DNA of 36,366 nt, from positions 1 to 36,366 of the forward strand of contig JBHGAV010000045.1 in NCBI GenBank assembly GCA_041946685.1. The letters are read 5' to 3'. Positions 22,847 through 31,584 of this stretch are shown here, piece after piece; the stretch's first letter is position 1; each line of letters opens with the position of its first letter. Position numbers and translations under genes: made by a program. The notes under the pieces were generated by a model that was given only the letters and a program-made list of their open reading frames with translations, ran no database searches and had not been told where the DNA came from. Source of the stretch: JBHGAV01 sp041946685 (GTDB lineage Bacteria > Acidobacteriota > Terriglobia > Bryobacterales > Bryobacteraceae).

Positions 22847-22854
22847 GGCGGCCT

Positions 22855-22893
22855 GTGGCCCGTAGCTCGTGGTGTGTGGGAACTACGGGCCAC
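22855..22893. terminator. Hairpin between the dhaK remnant and rplI
   Basis: GTGGCCCGTAG (22855-22865) and CTACGGGCCAC (22883-22893) are perfect 11-base inverted repeats around a 17-base loop, 33 bases beyond the rplI stop. A second inverted pair, GCTCGT (22865-22870) and ACGAGC (22899-22904), overlaps it, allowing an alternative fold. There is no T-run on either side. It may end the ribosomal-protein operon or be a dispersed palindromic repeat. Confidence 0.5.
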
Positions 22894-22925
22894 AAGCAAC
22901 GAGCCACGGGCTATCAGAGCGGCCG

Positions 22926-23375
22926 CTACTCCTCTTCCTTGACCACGTTCACTTCGATCTCGGCGGACACTTCGCGGTGAAGTTTCACCGCCACCTTGTA
23001 CTGGCCGAGCTGCTTGATCGGCTCGTCGAGGTGAATCTTGCGCCGCTCGATGGTGAAGTTCTGTTGCTCGAGCGCCTCGGCAATGTCCTTGGCGGTCACG
23101 GACCCGAACAACTGATCCTGCTCGCCGGCCTTCTGCTTGATGGTGACAGAAACGCCGCTCAGCAGCTTGGCCAGGTCGGCGGCGTCGCTCTTCTCCTTCG
23201 CCTCCCGGCGCAGGTGGGCCTGCCGCTCCTGTTCCACGATCTTCTTGTTGGCTGCTGTCGCCGGTACGGCCAAGCGCTTGGGCAGGAGAAAGTTGCGGGC
23301 ATATCCGTCCGCCACCTTGACGATCTGGCCGCGGTCGCCCAGTTTCTCGACGTCTTCTCTGAGGATTACTTCCAT
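22926..23375 (-). CDS. rplI: 50S ribosomal protein bL9
   Basis: bL9 binds 23S rRNA at the base of the L1 stalk. The 149-residue protein has the N-terminal rRNA-binding domain (MEVILREDVEKLGDRGQIVK, VADGYARNFLLPKRLAVPAT). The long connecting helix (EQERQAHLRREAKEKSDAAD) and the C-terminal domain (EQDQLFGSVTAKDIAEAL, IHLDEPIKQLGQYKVAVKLH) follow. Length is standard. AAGGAGAGA lies just upstream of the ATG. It is the last gene of the minus-strand operon, ten bases after rpsR. An 11-base inverted repeat follows its stop. Confidence 0.97.
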   Translation of the reverse strand: MEVILREDVEKLGDRGQIVKVADGYARNFLLPKRLAVPATAANKKIVEQERQAHLRREAKEKSDAADLAKLLSGVSVTIKQKAGEQDQLFGSVTAKDIAEALEQQNFTIERRKIHLDEPIKQLGQYKVAVKLHREVSAEIEVNVVKEEE

Positions 23376-23385
23376 GGCTCTCTCC

Positions 23386-23685
23386 TTACACCGCCGATGC
23401 GAAAGGCAAGAGCGCGATGTTGCGCGCCTGCTTGATGGCCTCGGTGAGGCGCCGCTGGTGGGGCGTGCATACGCCCGTGATGCGCCGCGGCGTGATCTTC
23501 CCCCGTTCCGAGATGAAGGCGTTCAATAGACGGACATCCTTGTAGTCGATGTCGTCGATCTTCTCCACGCAGAAGCGGCAAACCTTCTTGCGCCGGAAGT
23601 ACTGTTTCTTGGTTCCCGCGATCGCCTTGTCACCGCCGGTGGGCCGCTGGGACGCGCTGAGGGGTCTTCTTCTCTGCTCTGCCAT
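23386..23685 (-). CDS. rpsR: 30S ribosomal protein bS18
   Basis: bS18 pairs with bS6 on the platform of the 30S subunit. From ATG 23685 (MAEQRRRPLSASQRPTGG) it has 99 residues; GAAGGAG lies five bases upstream. An in-frame GTG two codons earlier is possible but has no spacing for a ribosome binding site. The core KKVCRFCVEKIDDIDYKDVR and ISERGKITPRRITGVCTPHQ is typical. The cysteines CRFC and the later CTPH could bind zinc, as in the Cys-rich form of the protein. It starts two bases after the rpsF stop. Confidence 0.96.
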   Translation of the reverse strand: MAEQRRRPLSASQRPTGGDKAIAGTKKQYFRRKKVCRFCVEKIDDIDYKDVRLLNAFISERGKITPRRITGVCTPHQRRLTEAIKQARNIALLPFASAV

Positions 23686-23687
23686 GG

Positions 23688-24122
23688 TCACTCCTTCTCC
23701 GTTTCCGCTTCGGGGACGCCCGGCACCGCCAGCATCTCCTCACCCACGGGAGCCTGGGGCGCGGGTCCGGCCGGGGCCGGCTTGCGGGCCGCCCGTTTCT
23801 CCCGCCGTTTCTTGCGCTTCTCGATCCTCTTCAGCTTCTCGTCGATCCTTACTGTGAGGAACTTCAGAACGAGGTCCGAGACGCGCAGACGGCGCTCAAC
23901 CTCCTTGACGGCGTCGGGCGATGAGCTGAATTGAAACAGCACATAAAAACCCTCGTGCTGCTTCTTGACCCTGTAAGCCAGCTTGCGGATCCCCCACTTG
24001 TCGATCTTATCGACCGTGCCGCCCGCCGATACGATCAGGCTCCGAACCTGCTCGACGACCTGGTCGATTTCTTCCTCGGTCGCGTCAGGCTTGATGATGA
24101 ACAACTCTTCGTAGATTCTCAT
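23688..24122 (-). CDS. rpsF: 30S ribosomal protein bS6
   Basis: The 144-residue protein has the bS6 fold in its first 100 residues: MRIYEELFIIKPDATEEEID, IDKWGIRKLAYRVKKQHEGF and VSDLVLKFLTVRIDEK. A Lys/Arg-rich then Ala/Pro/Glu-rich tail of about 40 residues (KRIEKRKKRREKRAARK and beyond) extends past the usual end, as in several phyla. It forms the usual rpsF-rpsR-rplI set and overlaps pth by four bases. No S6:S18 leader motif could be assigned with confidence, since the upstream region is pth coding sequence. Confidence 0.95.
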   Translation of the reverse strand: MRIYEELFIIKPDATEEEIDQVVEQVRSLIVSAGGTVDKIDKWGIRKLAYRVKKQHEGFYVLFQFSSSPDAVKEVERRLRVSDLVLKFLTVRIDEKLKRIEKRKKRREKRAARKPAPAGPAPQAPVGEEMLAVPGVPEAETEKE

Positions 24123-24736
24123 TCTTCCTCAGTCTGTTGACCGCGGGCGCGACGATTGAACATCGCCATGGACTTTTCGACGCCCGCGGAAATTATGGAC
24201 TCAACCGCTTGCGCCGCGTGGCTCAGCAGCTCGTCCAATTCCTCTCCCTGCGCCCGCCGGAACGGCGCGAGCACGAACTGGGCTCCATCCTCGACCCGAT
24301 ACCCGGCAATACCCAGCCGGATACGCGGAAAGTCGGTGGTGCCGATCGCACCGCTGACCGACTCGACCCCGTGGTGCCCCCCGGGGCTTCCTTTGGCCCG
24401 AATCCGCACGGCCGTCCAGGGCAGATCCAAATCGTCGTAGATCAGGATCATGTCCGCCGGGCTCGCCGCGAACTTTCCCAGAAGCGCCCGGACCGAAGCG
24501 CCGCTGCGGTTCATGTACGTCTGCGGTTTGGCCAGAAGCACCCTGGCTCCCGCGATCTCCCCCGCACCGACCAGAGCCTCCGCCTCCCGCCGCTTCACCC
24601 GGATTCCATGCTGCTCCGCCAGCCGATCGATGACCATGAAACCCAGGTTGTGCGGCGTATTCTCGTAGCGGCGGCCCGGGTTGCCAAGTCCCACCACCAG
24701 ACGCCACGCGGAAGCCGCACCATCGCTTTCCGGCAT
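24119..24736 (-). CDS. pth: Peptidyl-tRNA hydrolase
   Basis: Pth releases peptides from dropped-off peptidyl-tRNA. The 205-residue protein carries WRLVVGLGNPGRRYENTPHN with the catalytic His at 29 and Asn at 19. Also present are LAKPQTYMNRSG, IYDDLDLPW with the conserved Asp, and GSPGGHHGVESV (usually GSAGGHNGL; here His replaces Asn). The GC-rich ten-residue lead before the core strand is a little longer than average. It lies 30 bases after rplY, the usual pth neighbour, and overlaps the rpsF start (ATGA). Confidence 0.95.
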   Translation of the reverse strand: MPESDGAASAWRLVVGLGNPGRRYENTPHNLGFMVIDRLAEQHGIRVKRREAEALVGAGEIAGARVLLAKPQTYMNRSGASVRALLGKFAASPADMILIYDDLDLPWTAVRIRAKGSPGGHHGVESVSGAIGTTDFPRIRLGIAGYRVEDGAQFVLAPFRRAQGEELDELLSHAAQAVESIISAGVEKSMAMFNRRARGQQTEEE

Positions 24737-24766
24737 ACCACCCGCTCACCACAGGCCGTGAACCTC

Positions 24767-25459
24767 TTACTTCTTCTTCCCCTTCTCCTCGGCCTCGGCG
24801 CCCTCTTCTTCCTTCTTGCCCTTCTTGATCACCTCGGGCTCGGCGGCCGGCGCGGCTTCACCCTCCGCAGGAGCGGCGGCCTCGGGCTCAGCTTCGGCCC
24901 TCAGCGCGACCACATGGGCAACCACCGCATCGGCTGGCGAAACCAGCTTCATCGACCCGGACAGGACGATGTCCCCGGCCCGCATGGCGTCTCCCATCAT
25001 CAGCTCAGTCACGTCAACCGTGAAATGCTCGGGAATGTCGTCCGGCAGACACTCGATCTCGATCTCGCGAGCCACCAGCTCCAGCAGGCCGCCCTGCTGC
25101 TTGACCCCTTTGGCTTCACCCTGCGTCTGCACCGGCACAGACACCCGCAGCCGCTTGGTGAGGTCGATCCGCTTCAGGTCGAGATGCAGCAGGTTCTCCT
25201 TGACCGGGTCAAACTGCCAGTCGACAATCATGACCGGAGTGGTTTCCCCTCCCTTGACGGAGACGTCAAAGATCGTGTTGTGCCCCGTGCTGCTGTGAAG
25301 GATCTTCAGGATTGTCTTGGGGTCCACGGATACGGCCAGCGTCTGCCGGCCGGAACCATAGACAACGGCGGGGACCAGCCCGCCTGCGCGCAACCGGCGC
25401 GCTTCGTTCTTTCCCCTCGATTCCCGCAGTTCAACGGGAACCGTGATGTTCTTCCTCAT
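24767..25459 (-). CDS. rplY: 50S ribosomal protein bL25, long (Ctc/TL5) form
   Basis: The 230-residue protein contains the 5S-rRNA-binding domain (VELRESRGKNEARRLRAGGL, VPAVVYGSG) and the second beta domain of the long form (LLELVAREIEIECLPDDIPE, HFTVDVTELMMGD). An acidic then Lys-rich low-complexity tail (about 190-230) ends in EEKGKKK. The ATG is preceded by GGGAG at good distance. It stands between prs and pth, the common order in many bacteria. A 63-base gap separates it from prs. Confidence 0.95.
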   Translation of the reverse strand: MRKNITVPVELRESRGKNEARRLRAGGLVPAVVYGSGRQTLAVSVDPKTILKILHSSTGHNTIFDVSVKGGETTPVMIVDWQFDPVKENLLHLDLKRIDLTKRLRVSVPVQTQGEAKGVKQQGGLLELVAREIEIECLPDDIPEHFTVDVTELMMGDAMRAGDIVLSGSMKLVSPADAVVAHVVALRAEAEPEAAAPAEGEAAPAAEPEVIKKGKKEEEGAEAEEKGKKK

Positions 25460-25522
25460 CTCATACTCCCTGTCCCGGGGCGCAGGTCCGATGGACGTGG
25501 GCTGCGTTGCCCGGCCGTATTC

Positions 25523-26497
25523 TCAAACAAATAACTTGCTGACTGATGTCTCCTCGTGGATGGACCGGATGGCGCTCGCCAGCAGCGGCGCCACCGACAG
25601 GCTGCGGATCTTCTTGGAGCGCAGCGCCCGCGCCGAAAGCGGGATGGAATTGGTGAAAACGACTTCCTTGAGCTTCGATTCCGCGATCCGCTCGACCGCC
25701 GACCCGCTCAGTACCGCATGCGTGGCACAGGCCGACACGCTGAGCGCCCCGTGATCCAGGAGCGCTTTGGCGCCCTTGACCAGCGTGCCCGCCGTGTCGA
25801 TCAGGTCGTCGACCATTAGACAGTTGCGGCCCCTCACGCGCCCTACGATGTGCATCACGTCGGCCACGTTCATTTCTTCGCGGCGCTTGTCGATAATTGC
25901 CAGTGGGGCCTTGAGCCGCTTGGCGAATGCGCGCGCCCGCTCCACGCCGCCGGCGTCGGGCGAAACTACGGTCAGATTCTTGATCTCCAGGCCCTTGAAG
26001 TAGTCGATCATTACCGGCGCTGCGAACAGGTGATCCACCGGGATGTCGAAGAAACCCTGAATCTGCGCCGCGTGAAGATCCAGGGACAGGATCCTGTCGG
26101 CTCCCGCCCGCTCCAGAAGGCCCGCAATCAGTTTCGCGGAGATGGGCACCCGGGGCCGGTCCTTCCGGTCCTGCCGCGCGTATCCGTAGTACGGCAGGAC
26201 CGCAGTGACGCGGTCGGCCGAGGCGCGCTTCAGCGCGTCGATCATCAGCAACAACTCAAGAAGGTGCCGCTCCACCGGCTTGCAGGTCGGCTGGACGACG
26301 AACACGTCGGCGCCTCGAACGTTCTCCTGGATCTGGACGTAGATCTCGCTGTCGGAGAACTGTTTCACCAGCGCGGCGCCCGGTTTGCAGCCCAGGCAAG
26401 CGCAGATCTCTTCGGAGAGCGCCCGGTTGGCCGTCCCCGAGAAGACGATACAGCGGTCCGGTTTCAACTGTCGTCGCGGCGGCTCTGCGGCGGCCAT
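25523..26497 (-). CDS. prs: Ribose-phosphate pyrophosphokinase (PRPP synthase)
   Basis: Prs makes PRPP from ribose 5-phosphate and ATP for nucleotide, His and Trp synthesis. The 324-residue protein has FSDSEIYVQIQENVRGADVF, YYGYARQDRKDRPRVPISAK (the flexible-loop region), ILSLDLHAAQIQGFF with the conserved His, and the PRPP-binding loop CLMVDDLIDTAGTLVKGA. The ATG at 26497 has GAGGAG six bases upstream and lies inside the ispE end, giving a 34-base overlap; no shorter start fits. In this window it sits beside apt, which consumes PRPP. Confidence 0.97.
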   Translation of the reverse strand: MAAAEPPRRQLKPDRCIVFSGTANRALSEEICACLGCKPGAALVKQFSDSEIYVQIQENVRGADVFVVQPTCKPVERHLLELLLMIDALKRASADRVTAVLPYYGYARQDRKDRPRVPISAKLIAGLLERAGADRILSLDLHAAQIQGFFDIPVDHLFAAPVMIDYFKGLEIKNLTVVSPDAGGVERARAFAKRLKAPLAIIDKRREEMNVADVMHIVGRVRGRNCLMVDDLIDTAGTLVKGAKALLDHGALSVSACATHAVLSGSAVERIAESKLKEVVFTNSIPLSARALRSKKIRSLSVAPLLASAIRSIHEETSVSKLFV

Positions 26498-27425
26498 ATC
26501 TCCTCAACCCGGTGAGCTCCAAGGCGTCGGCGCCAGAGCGCGCGGTAGCCTCGCCGGCTCACGAAGACAAAGGGATGAACTCCCATGTTGTGAAAATGCG
26601 GGAGGGCTTCCTCCAGTCTCTCCCGTTCGCGGAACATGCCGAACAACGCCGAACCGCTCCCGGTCAACATCGCTGGGGCCGCCCCAAGTCTCTGCAACTT
26701 CGCTTTGATCGACTTCAACTTCGGGTGCTGCCTGAAAACGATCTCTTCAAAATCGTTGCCGGCCAGCCCCGGGAAAACCCCTTCCGACACTCCCGCCAAA
26801 TTGCGCCAAATGCAAGACTGGAAACTACTTATCATATTTGGTACAGCATCGTTTGTCAACTCCCGGCCCAGGGCGCGGTAGGCCTCAGCGGTTGAAACAT
26901 GGATCGGCGGGACCACCAGCAGTCCTTGCCGTCGGGGCAAGTCCGGCAATGGATAGACTTCCGACCCGCGGCCCACGCCCAGCACCGTTCCCCCCAGCAG
27001 GAAGAGGGGCACGTCGCTGCCCAGTTCTCCCGCCAGCCGGATCAGTTCGTCCAGAGGCATCCTCCGCCCTGCCAGGACGGGCAGGGTTAGAAGGACGGCC
27101 GCGGCATCGCTGGAGCCGCCCCCCAGCCCCGCACCCATCGGGATGCGCTTGTGAAGACGGAACCCGGCTTTGCCGGCGACCCGCATGGCGTCCATGACCA
27201 GCCGCGCCGCGCGCAGAACAAGGTTGTCAGGGATCTCGGGGCTCGAGACCATTGCCACGGAAGTGCGACGGGCCGGCGTGAACTCGATATCCAGCACGTC
27301 TGCCAGCGAAATCGTCTGGTAGACCGTGCGCAACTCATGGAAGCCGTCGGGCCGCTTGTTGAGAACCTTGAGGCCGAGGTTGATCTTGGCGAGCGCGTTC
27401 ACGCGCGCCCGCCGGGGGCCGGATG

Positions 27426-27429
<4 letters not shown>
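26464..27429 (-). CDS. ispE: 4-diphosphocytidyl-2-C-methyl-D-erythritol kinase
   Basis: IspE phosphorylates CDP-methylerythritol in the non-mevalonate isoprenoid pathway. The 321-residue GHMP kinase has ALAKINLGLKVLNKRPDGFH, the ATP-binding motif PMGAGLGGGSSDAAAVL, GSDVPLFLLGG and the C-terminal TGSGSALFGMF. It is slightly longer than usual: about 30 basic residues at the end (RRLGAHRVEEIWPPQSRRDD) overlap prs. ATG 27429 overlaps the apt stop (ATGA). ispE-prs adjacency is frequent in bacteria. Confidence 0.95.
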
Positions 27430-27947
<518 letters not shown>

Positions 27948-27949
27948 GG

Positions 27950-28225
27950 TTATCCGATGCGGAAGCCAACGTATTGTACCACCGGCGCCTCCAGTTCCTG
28001 GACGCCGCGCACATCCGACCAGCGCGGTCCTTTCCACAAGTGGCCGTTCAGCTCCTGGAGCGCCTCAAGCGACCCCACGGCGTAGACTTCGACGCTCCCA
28101 TCATCCAGGTTCTTGGCGTAGCCCGTGAGGCCGAGCTGGCCGGCGATCCGTTCCACGAAGTAGCGGTAGCCCACGCCCTGCACGCGTCCGCGCACCAGGT
28201 AGCGCCGGGCTGTCTTCTTGCTCAT
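27950..28225 (-). CDS. acyP: Acylphosphatase
   Basis: The 91-residue protein has the full family pattern RYLVRGRVQGVGYRYFVERI with the catalytic Arg at 21 and GYAKNLDDGSVEVYAVG with the catalytic Asn at 39, plus the C-terminal VVQYVGFRIG. It hydrolyses acyl phosphates; its cellular role is not settled. It is the first gene of the minus-strand operon and diverges from hemB across 44 bases. Confidence 0.95.
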   Translation of the reverse strand: MSKKTARRYLVRGRVQGVGYRYFVERIAGQLGLTGYAKNLDDGSVEVYAVGSLEALQELNGHLWKGPRWSDVRGVQELEAPVVQYVGFRIG

Positions 28226-28256
28226 GGAATATTCATCCTAACAAGTCGAGGCGCGT

Positions 28257-28262
28257 TAGAAT
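28257..28262 (+). promoter_or_regulatory. -10 box (TAGAAT) directly before hemB
   Basis: TAGAAT ends seven bases before the hemB ATG, so transcription would start at or next to the start codon. There is no Shine-Dalgarno sequence in the gap. No -35 was recognised. This repeats the arrangement before the receptor-like gene at 13150. Confidence 0.4.
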
Positions 28263-28269
28263 CCTGGTT

Positions 28270-29238
28270 ATGGCCTTCCCCATTCACCGCATGAGGCGGC
28301 TGCGCGCCACCGAGGCGCTGCGCAGCCTGGTTCGGGAGACTCGCCTGGCCCCTTGCCAGTTCGTGCTGCCGTTGTTCGTTTGTCCGGGTGAGGGCGTGCG
28401 CCGCGAGATCGGCTCAATGCCCGGCAATTTCCAGTTGTCGATCGACGAACTGGTTAAGGAATGCACAGAGGTCCGCTCGCTTGGCATCGGCGGCGTAATC
28501 CTGTTCGGCATCCCGGAGACGAAGGATGAAATGGCTTCGGGCGCCTACGCCGACGACGGCATCGTGCAGCGCGCCGTGCGCGCCCTCAAAAAGGAAGTGC
28601 CGCAACTGGTTGTGATCACCGACGTCTGCAACTGCGAGTACACCAGCCACGGCCACTGCGGCAAGGTGGTGGACGGCGACGTGGACAACGATCAGACGCT
28701 GGAGTGGCTCGCCAAGTCGGCCGTTTCGCACGCCCGCGCCGGCGCCGACATCGTGGCTCCCAGCGACATGATGGACGGCCGGGTCGCCGCCATCCGGGAC
28801 GCGCTCGACGACAACGGTTTTTCGGGCACGCCGATTCTCTCTTATGCCGCCAAGTTCGCCTCGGTTTTCTATGGACCCTTCCGGGAAGCCGCCGAATCCG
28901 CCCCGCAGTTCGGCGACCGGCGCAGCTACCAGATGGACCCGGCCAACGGCCGTGAGGCGATGATGGAGATCGATCTGGACCTGGAGGAAGGAGCGGACAT
29001 GATCATGGTCAAGCCCGCCCTGCCGTACCTCGATCTGATCCGCCGCGCCCGCGAGCGCTGCGATCTGCCCATCGCCGCCTACCAGGTGAGCGGCGAGTTC
29101 AGCATGATCATGGCGGCCGCACGGAACGGCTGGCTGGACCGCGAGCGGGCGATGCTGGAGACCCTGACCTCCATCCGCCGCGCCGGCGCCGACATCATCC
29201 TCACCTACTTCGCCAAGGACGCCGCCCGGGTGCTGTAG
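28270..29238 (+). CDS. hemB: Delta-aminolevulinic acid dehydratase (porphobilinogen synthase)
   Basis: HemB joins two 5-aminolevulinate molecules to porphobilinogen. The 322-residue protein has the zinc-binding cysteine segment DVCNCEYTSHGHCG, the catalytic lysine strands (ILSYAAKFASVFYGPFR and MIMVKPALPYLDLI), and QVSGEFSMIMAAARNGW. The three cysteines put it with zinc-dependent forms. The start MAFPIHRMRRLRATEALRSL is typical; an upstream ribosome binding site is lacking. It works upstream of hemE-hemH-hemY, encoded 17 kb away in this window. Confidence 0.96.
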   Translation: MAFPIHRMRRLRATEALRSLVRETRLAPCQFVLPLFVCPGEGVRREIGSMPGNFQLSIDELVKECTEVRSLGIGGVILFGIPETKDEMASGAYADDGIVQRAVRALKKEVPQLVVITDVCNCEYTSHGHCGKVVDGDVDNDQTLEWLAKSAVSHARAGADIVAPSDMMDGRVAAIRDALDDNGFSGTPILSYAAKFASVFYGPFREAAESAPQFGDRRSYQMDPANGREAMMEIDLDLEEGADMIMVKPALPYLDLIRRARERCDLPIAAYQVSGEFSMIMAAARNGWLDRERAMLETLTSIRRAGADIILTYFAKDAARVL

Positions 29239-29254
29239 GTGGGCATGGCTGACC

Positions 29255-30238
29255 CTACGAGTGCCCCAGCACCGGATGGGGCTGGTAAGGCTCGGCCAGC
29301 GCCTTCAGTTCGGATTCCTCCAGCTTCAGATCCAGCGCCTGGAAGGCCTCTTCCAGGTGCGGCATCTTGCTGGCCCCGATGATGGGGCTGGTGATCCCGG
29401 GTTGCGCCAACACCCAGGCCAGCGCTACCTGCATGTTCGACACGCCGCGCCGCCGGGCGATCTCGCTCACGCGGTCCACCACGGCAAAGTCCGAATCCTG
29501 GTAATACATCCGCTGCGCGTAGTCGTCCGTCTTGGCCCGGATGGTATCGCCGAAGGTCTCTTTGCGGCGGCCTCCGGCCAGGAAACCCCGGGCCAGCGGG
29601 CTCCAGGGGATCAGGGCGATCCCTTCCTCGCGGCACAGCGGGATCATCTCCCGCTCTTCCTCGCGGTAGACCAAGTTGTAGTGGTTCTGCATCGAGACGA
29701 AACGCGTGAGCCCCAGCGTCTCCGCCCTGTAAAGCATCTTGGCGAACTGCCTCGCATACATGGAGGACGCCCCGATATAGAGCGCCTTACCGGCCCGAAC
29801 CACGTCATGCAAAGCCGTCAGAGTCTCTTCGACCGGCGTATGGTAGTCGAACCGGTGGATCTGGTACAGGTCCACGTAATCGGTGCCCAGCCGCCGCAGG
29901 CTGTCGTCGATCGAGTGCATGATGTGCTTGCGCGAGAGCCCGCGCAGGTTCGGGTCGTCCCCCATGGGGATACAGAGCTTGGTCGCGATCACCACCCGAT
30001 CCCGCCGGACGCCGTAGTGCTTCAGGGCCCGGCCCAGTATTTCCTCGCTGGCGCCGATCGAGTAGATGTCCGCCGTGTCGAAGAAGTTGATGCCCATCTC
30101 GAGCGCGCGCCCGATGAAGGGACGGCTTTCGTCCTCCTCCAGCACCCACTCCCGCCACTTCTTCGAGCCGTAGGTCATGCAGCCGAGGCAGAGCCGCGAC
30201 ACCTTCACGCCCGCCGATCCGAGATTGACGTAATCCAT
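29255..30238 (-). CDS. Aldo/keto reductase
   Basis: The 327-residue NADPH-type oxidoreductase has the catalytic tetrad of the superfamily: D54 and Y59 (FDTADIYSIGA), K87 (VIATKL) and H127 (LYQIHRFD). It also has the C-terminal cofactor-binding TSPIIGASKMPHLEEAF. The opening MDYVNLGSAGVKVSRLCLGC and IPWSPLARGFLAGG match the voltage-gated-channel-beta-like (YajO/Tas-like) group. Substrate unknown. It faces hemB tail to tail with 16 bases between, and diverges from the MFS gene. Confidence 0.93.
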   Translation of the reverse strand: MDYVNLGSAGVKVSRLCLGCMTYGSKKWREWVLEEDESRPFIGRALEMGINFFDTADIYSIGASEEILGRALKHYGVRRDRVVIATKLCIPMGDDPNLRGLSRKHIMHSIDDSLRRLGTDYVDLYQIHRFDYHTPVEETLTALHDVVRAGKALYIGASSMYARQFAKMLYRAETLGLTRFVSMQNHYNLVYREEEREMIPLCREEGIALIPWSPLARGFLAGGRRKETFGDTIRAKTDDYAQRMYYQDSDFAVVDRVSEIARRRGVSNMQVALAWVLAQPGITSPIIGASKMPHLEEAFQALDLKLEESELKALAEPYQPHPVLGHS

Positions 30239-30296
30239 TCTTCCTGTGTATCACGGCCGCCGGCTGGGGTGTCGCGGCGTGTCCCCTCCGGCGGGA

Positions 30297-30322
30297 TACA
30301 ATTGCAGGTTCGGCTGAACCTG
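30297..30322 (+). promoter_or_regulatory. -10 box and perfect inverted repeat in the MFS gene leader
   Basis: TACAAT (30297-30302) is followed at once by CAGGTTC (30305-30311), a four-base GGCT loop and GAACCTG (30316-30322). The seven-base palindrome overlaps the expected transcript start and lies 14 bases before the TTG start. It is well placed either as an operator for a repressor or as an RNA hairpin near the ribosome binding site. Confidence 0.5.
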
Positions 30323-30336
30323 GCCGCGGGGGCATC

Positions 30337-31584
30337 TTGACGACCGTTGCTCAGAAAGTCACTCCGGCGCAATGGCGGGTTCTCATCCTCATGGCGCTCT
30401 CGGTCTGGATCAACTACGTGGACCGGGCGAACCTCTCGGTGGCGGCTCCCCAGTTGCGCTCCGAACTCTCGCTCACCCCGGCCGATCTGGGCATCCTGCT
30501 TTCCGCCTTCTTCTGGACTTACGCGGCGTTGCAGCCGGCCGCCGGCTGGCTGGTGGACCGCTTCAACGTATGCTGGGCGCTGGCGATCGGCTATTACGTT
30601 TGGTCGGGCGCCACCGCGGTCACGGGGGTGGTCACCTCGTTTCAAGTTCTCCTCGCATTCCGTTTGCTGTTGGGCGCCGGCGAGTCCATCGCTTATCCGG
30701 CCTACTCCAAGATCTTGATGAACTACTTCCCGCGGCACCGGCTTGCGCTCGCCAACGCTCTGATTGATGCTGGCGCCAAGCTCGGGCCCGCGGCGGGCAC
30801 TCTGATCGGCGGCCTGCTGGTAGCCCGGCTTGGCTGGAGAATCTTCTTCATCGCCCTCGGGCTGATCAGCCTGCTATGGCTGCTCCCATGGGCGATGTGG
30901 GCCCCTCGAGCTTCCGACCGGCTGACTAAGGAACCTACGACGGGCTCTGCCGCGCCCAGTTTCGGAGACATCCTGCGGCTGCCCGTAGCCTGGGGCACGT
31001 TCCTCGGGCATTTCGGCGCAAACTACCTCATCTATTTCCTCCTCACCTGGTTGCCTTCGTACCTGGTGAGTGAGCGCGGATTCACGATGGACGAGATGGC
31101 CGTGTTCGGTTCGTTGCCCTACGTCGTGATCGCCGCCAGCGCCATCACGATGGGCTGGTTCTCCGATCGTTTGATCCAGCGAGGCGCTTCGGTTACGAGA
31201 GTCCGGATCGGCTTCGCGGCGGGCGGACTGGCGGGCTCGGCAATCATCGTGCTGGTGCCCCTGATTCCGGGCCATCTCCCTGCCCTGGTTGTGCTTGGGG
31301 TCGCTTGCGCCTTCTATGGGGCGTTCACGCCGAACTTGTGGGCCATCCCCCAGACAATCTCCGGGCCCGCGGCAACGGGGAAATGGTCCGGCCTGCAAAA
31401 CTGCTTCGGGAACTTGGCGGGGGTGATCGCGCCGGCGCTGACCGGCTTCGTCGTCTCTCGGACCGGCCGGTTCTCCTTGGCCTTCGTGTCCGTCGCCTGC
31501 GTAGTGGCGGCCGGCGCCTGCGCCTACCTGTTCATCGTTCGCCGCGTGGAGCCGGTCCGCTGGGCGGATCGGATGCGTGCGTAG
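30337..31584 (+). CDS. MFS transporter, anion:cation symporter type
   Basis: The 415-residue protein has about twelve hydrophobic segments. It carries the signatures of the ACS family: NYVDRANLSVAAPQLRSELS after the first helix, QPAAGWLVDRFNVCWALAIG, and LLGAGESIAYPAYSKILMNY. Members import sugar acids such as hexuronates, glucarate or galactonate with protons; the substrate is not readable here. The start is TTG 30337 (LTTVAQKVTPAQWR) behind a GGGGG run. No sugar-acid catabolic enzymes are adjacent. It converges with the aminopeptidase gene across nine bases. Confidence 0.9.
   Translation: MTTVAQKVTPAQWRVLILMALSVWINYVDRANLSVAAPQLRSELSLTPADLGILLSAFFWTYAALQPAAGWLVDRFNVCWALAIGYYVWSGATAVTGVVTSFQVLLAFRLLLGAGESIAYPAYSKILMNYFPRHRLALANALIDAGAKLGPAAGTLIGGLLVARLGWRIFFIALGLISLLWLLPWAMWAPRASDRLTKEPTTGSAAPSFGDILRLPVAWGTFLGHFGANYLIYFLLTWLPSYLVSERGFTMDEMAVFGSLPYVVIAASAITMGWFSDRLIQRGASVTRVRIGFAAGGLAGSAIIVLVPLIPGHLPALVVLGVACAFYGAFTPNLWAIPQTISGPAATGKWSGLQNCFGNLAGVIAPALTGFVVSRTGRFSLAFVSVACVVAAGACAYLFIVRRVEPVRWADRMRA

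Noticed and set aside
24137..25534. 465-codon plus-strand frame opposite pth and rplY
   Set aside because: Shadow of two certain housekeeping genes; low-complexity His/Arg/Leu content.
29231..29260. Hairpin between hemB and the aldo/keto reductase gene (GTAGG/CCTAC)
   Set aside because: Only five base pairs with a long loop and no T-run; not better than chance.
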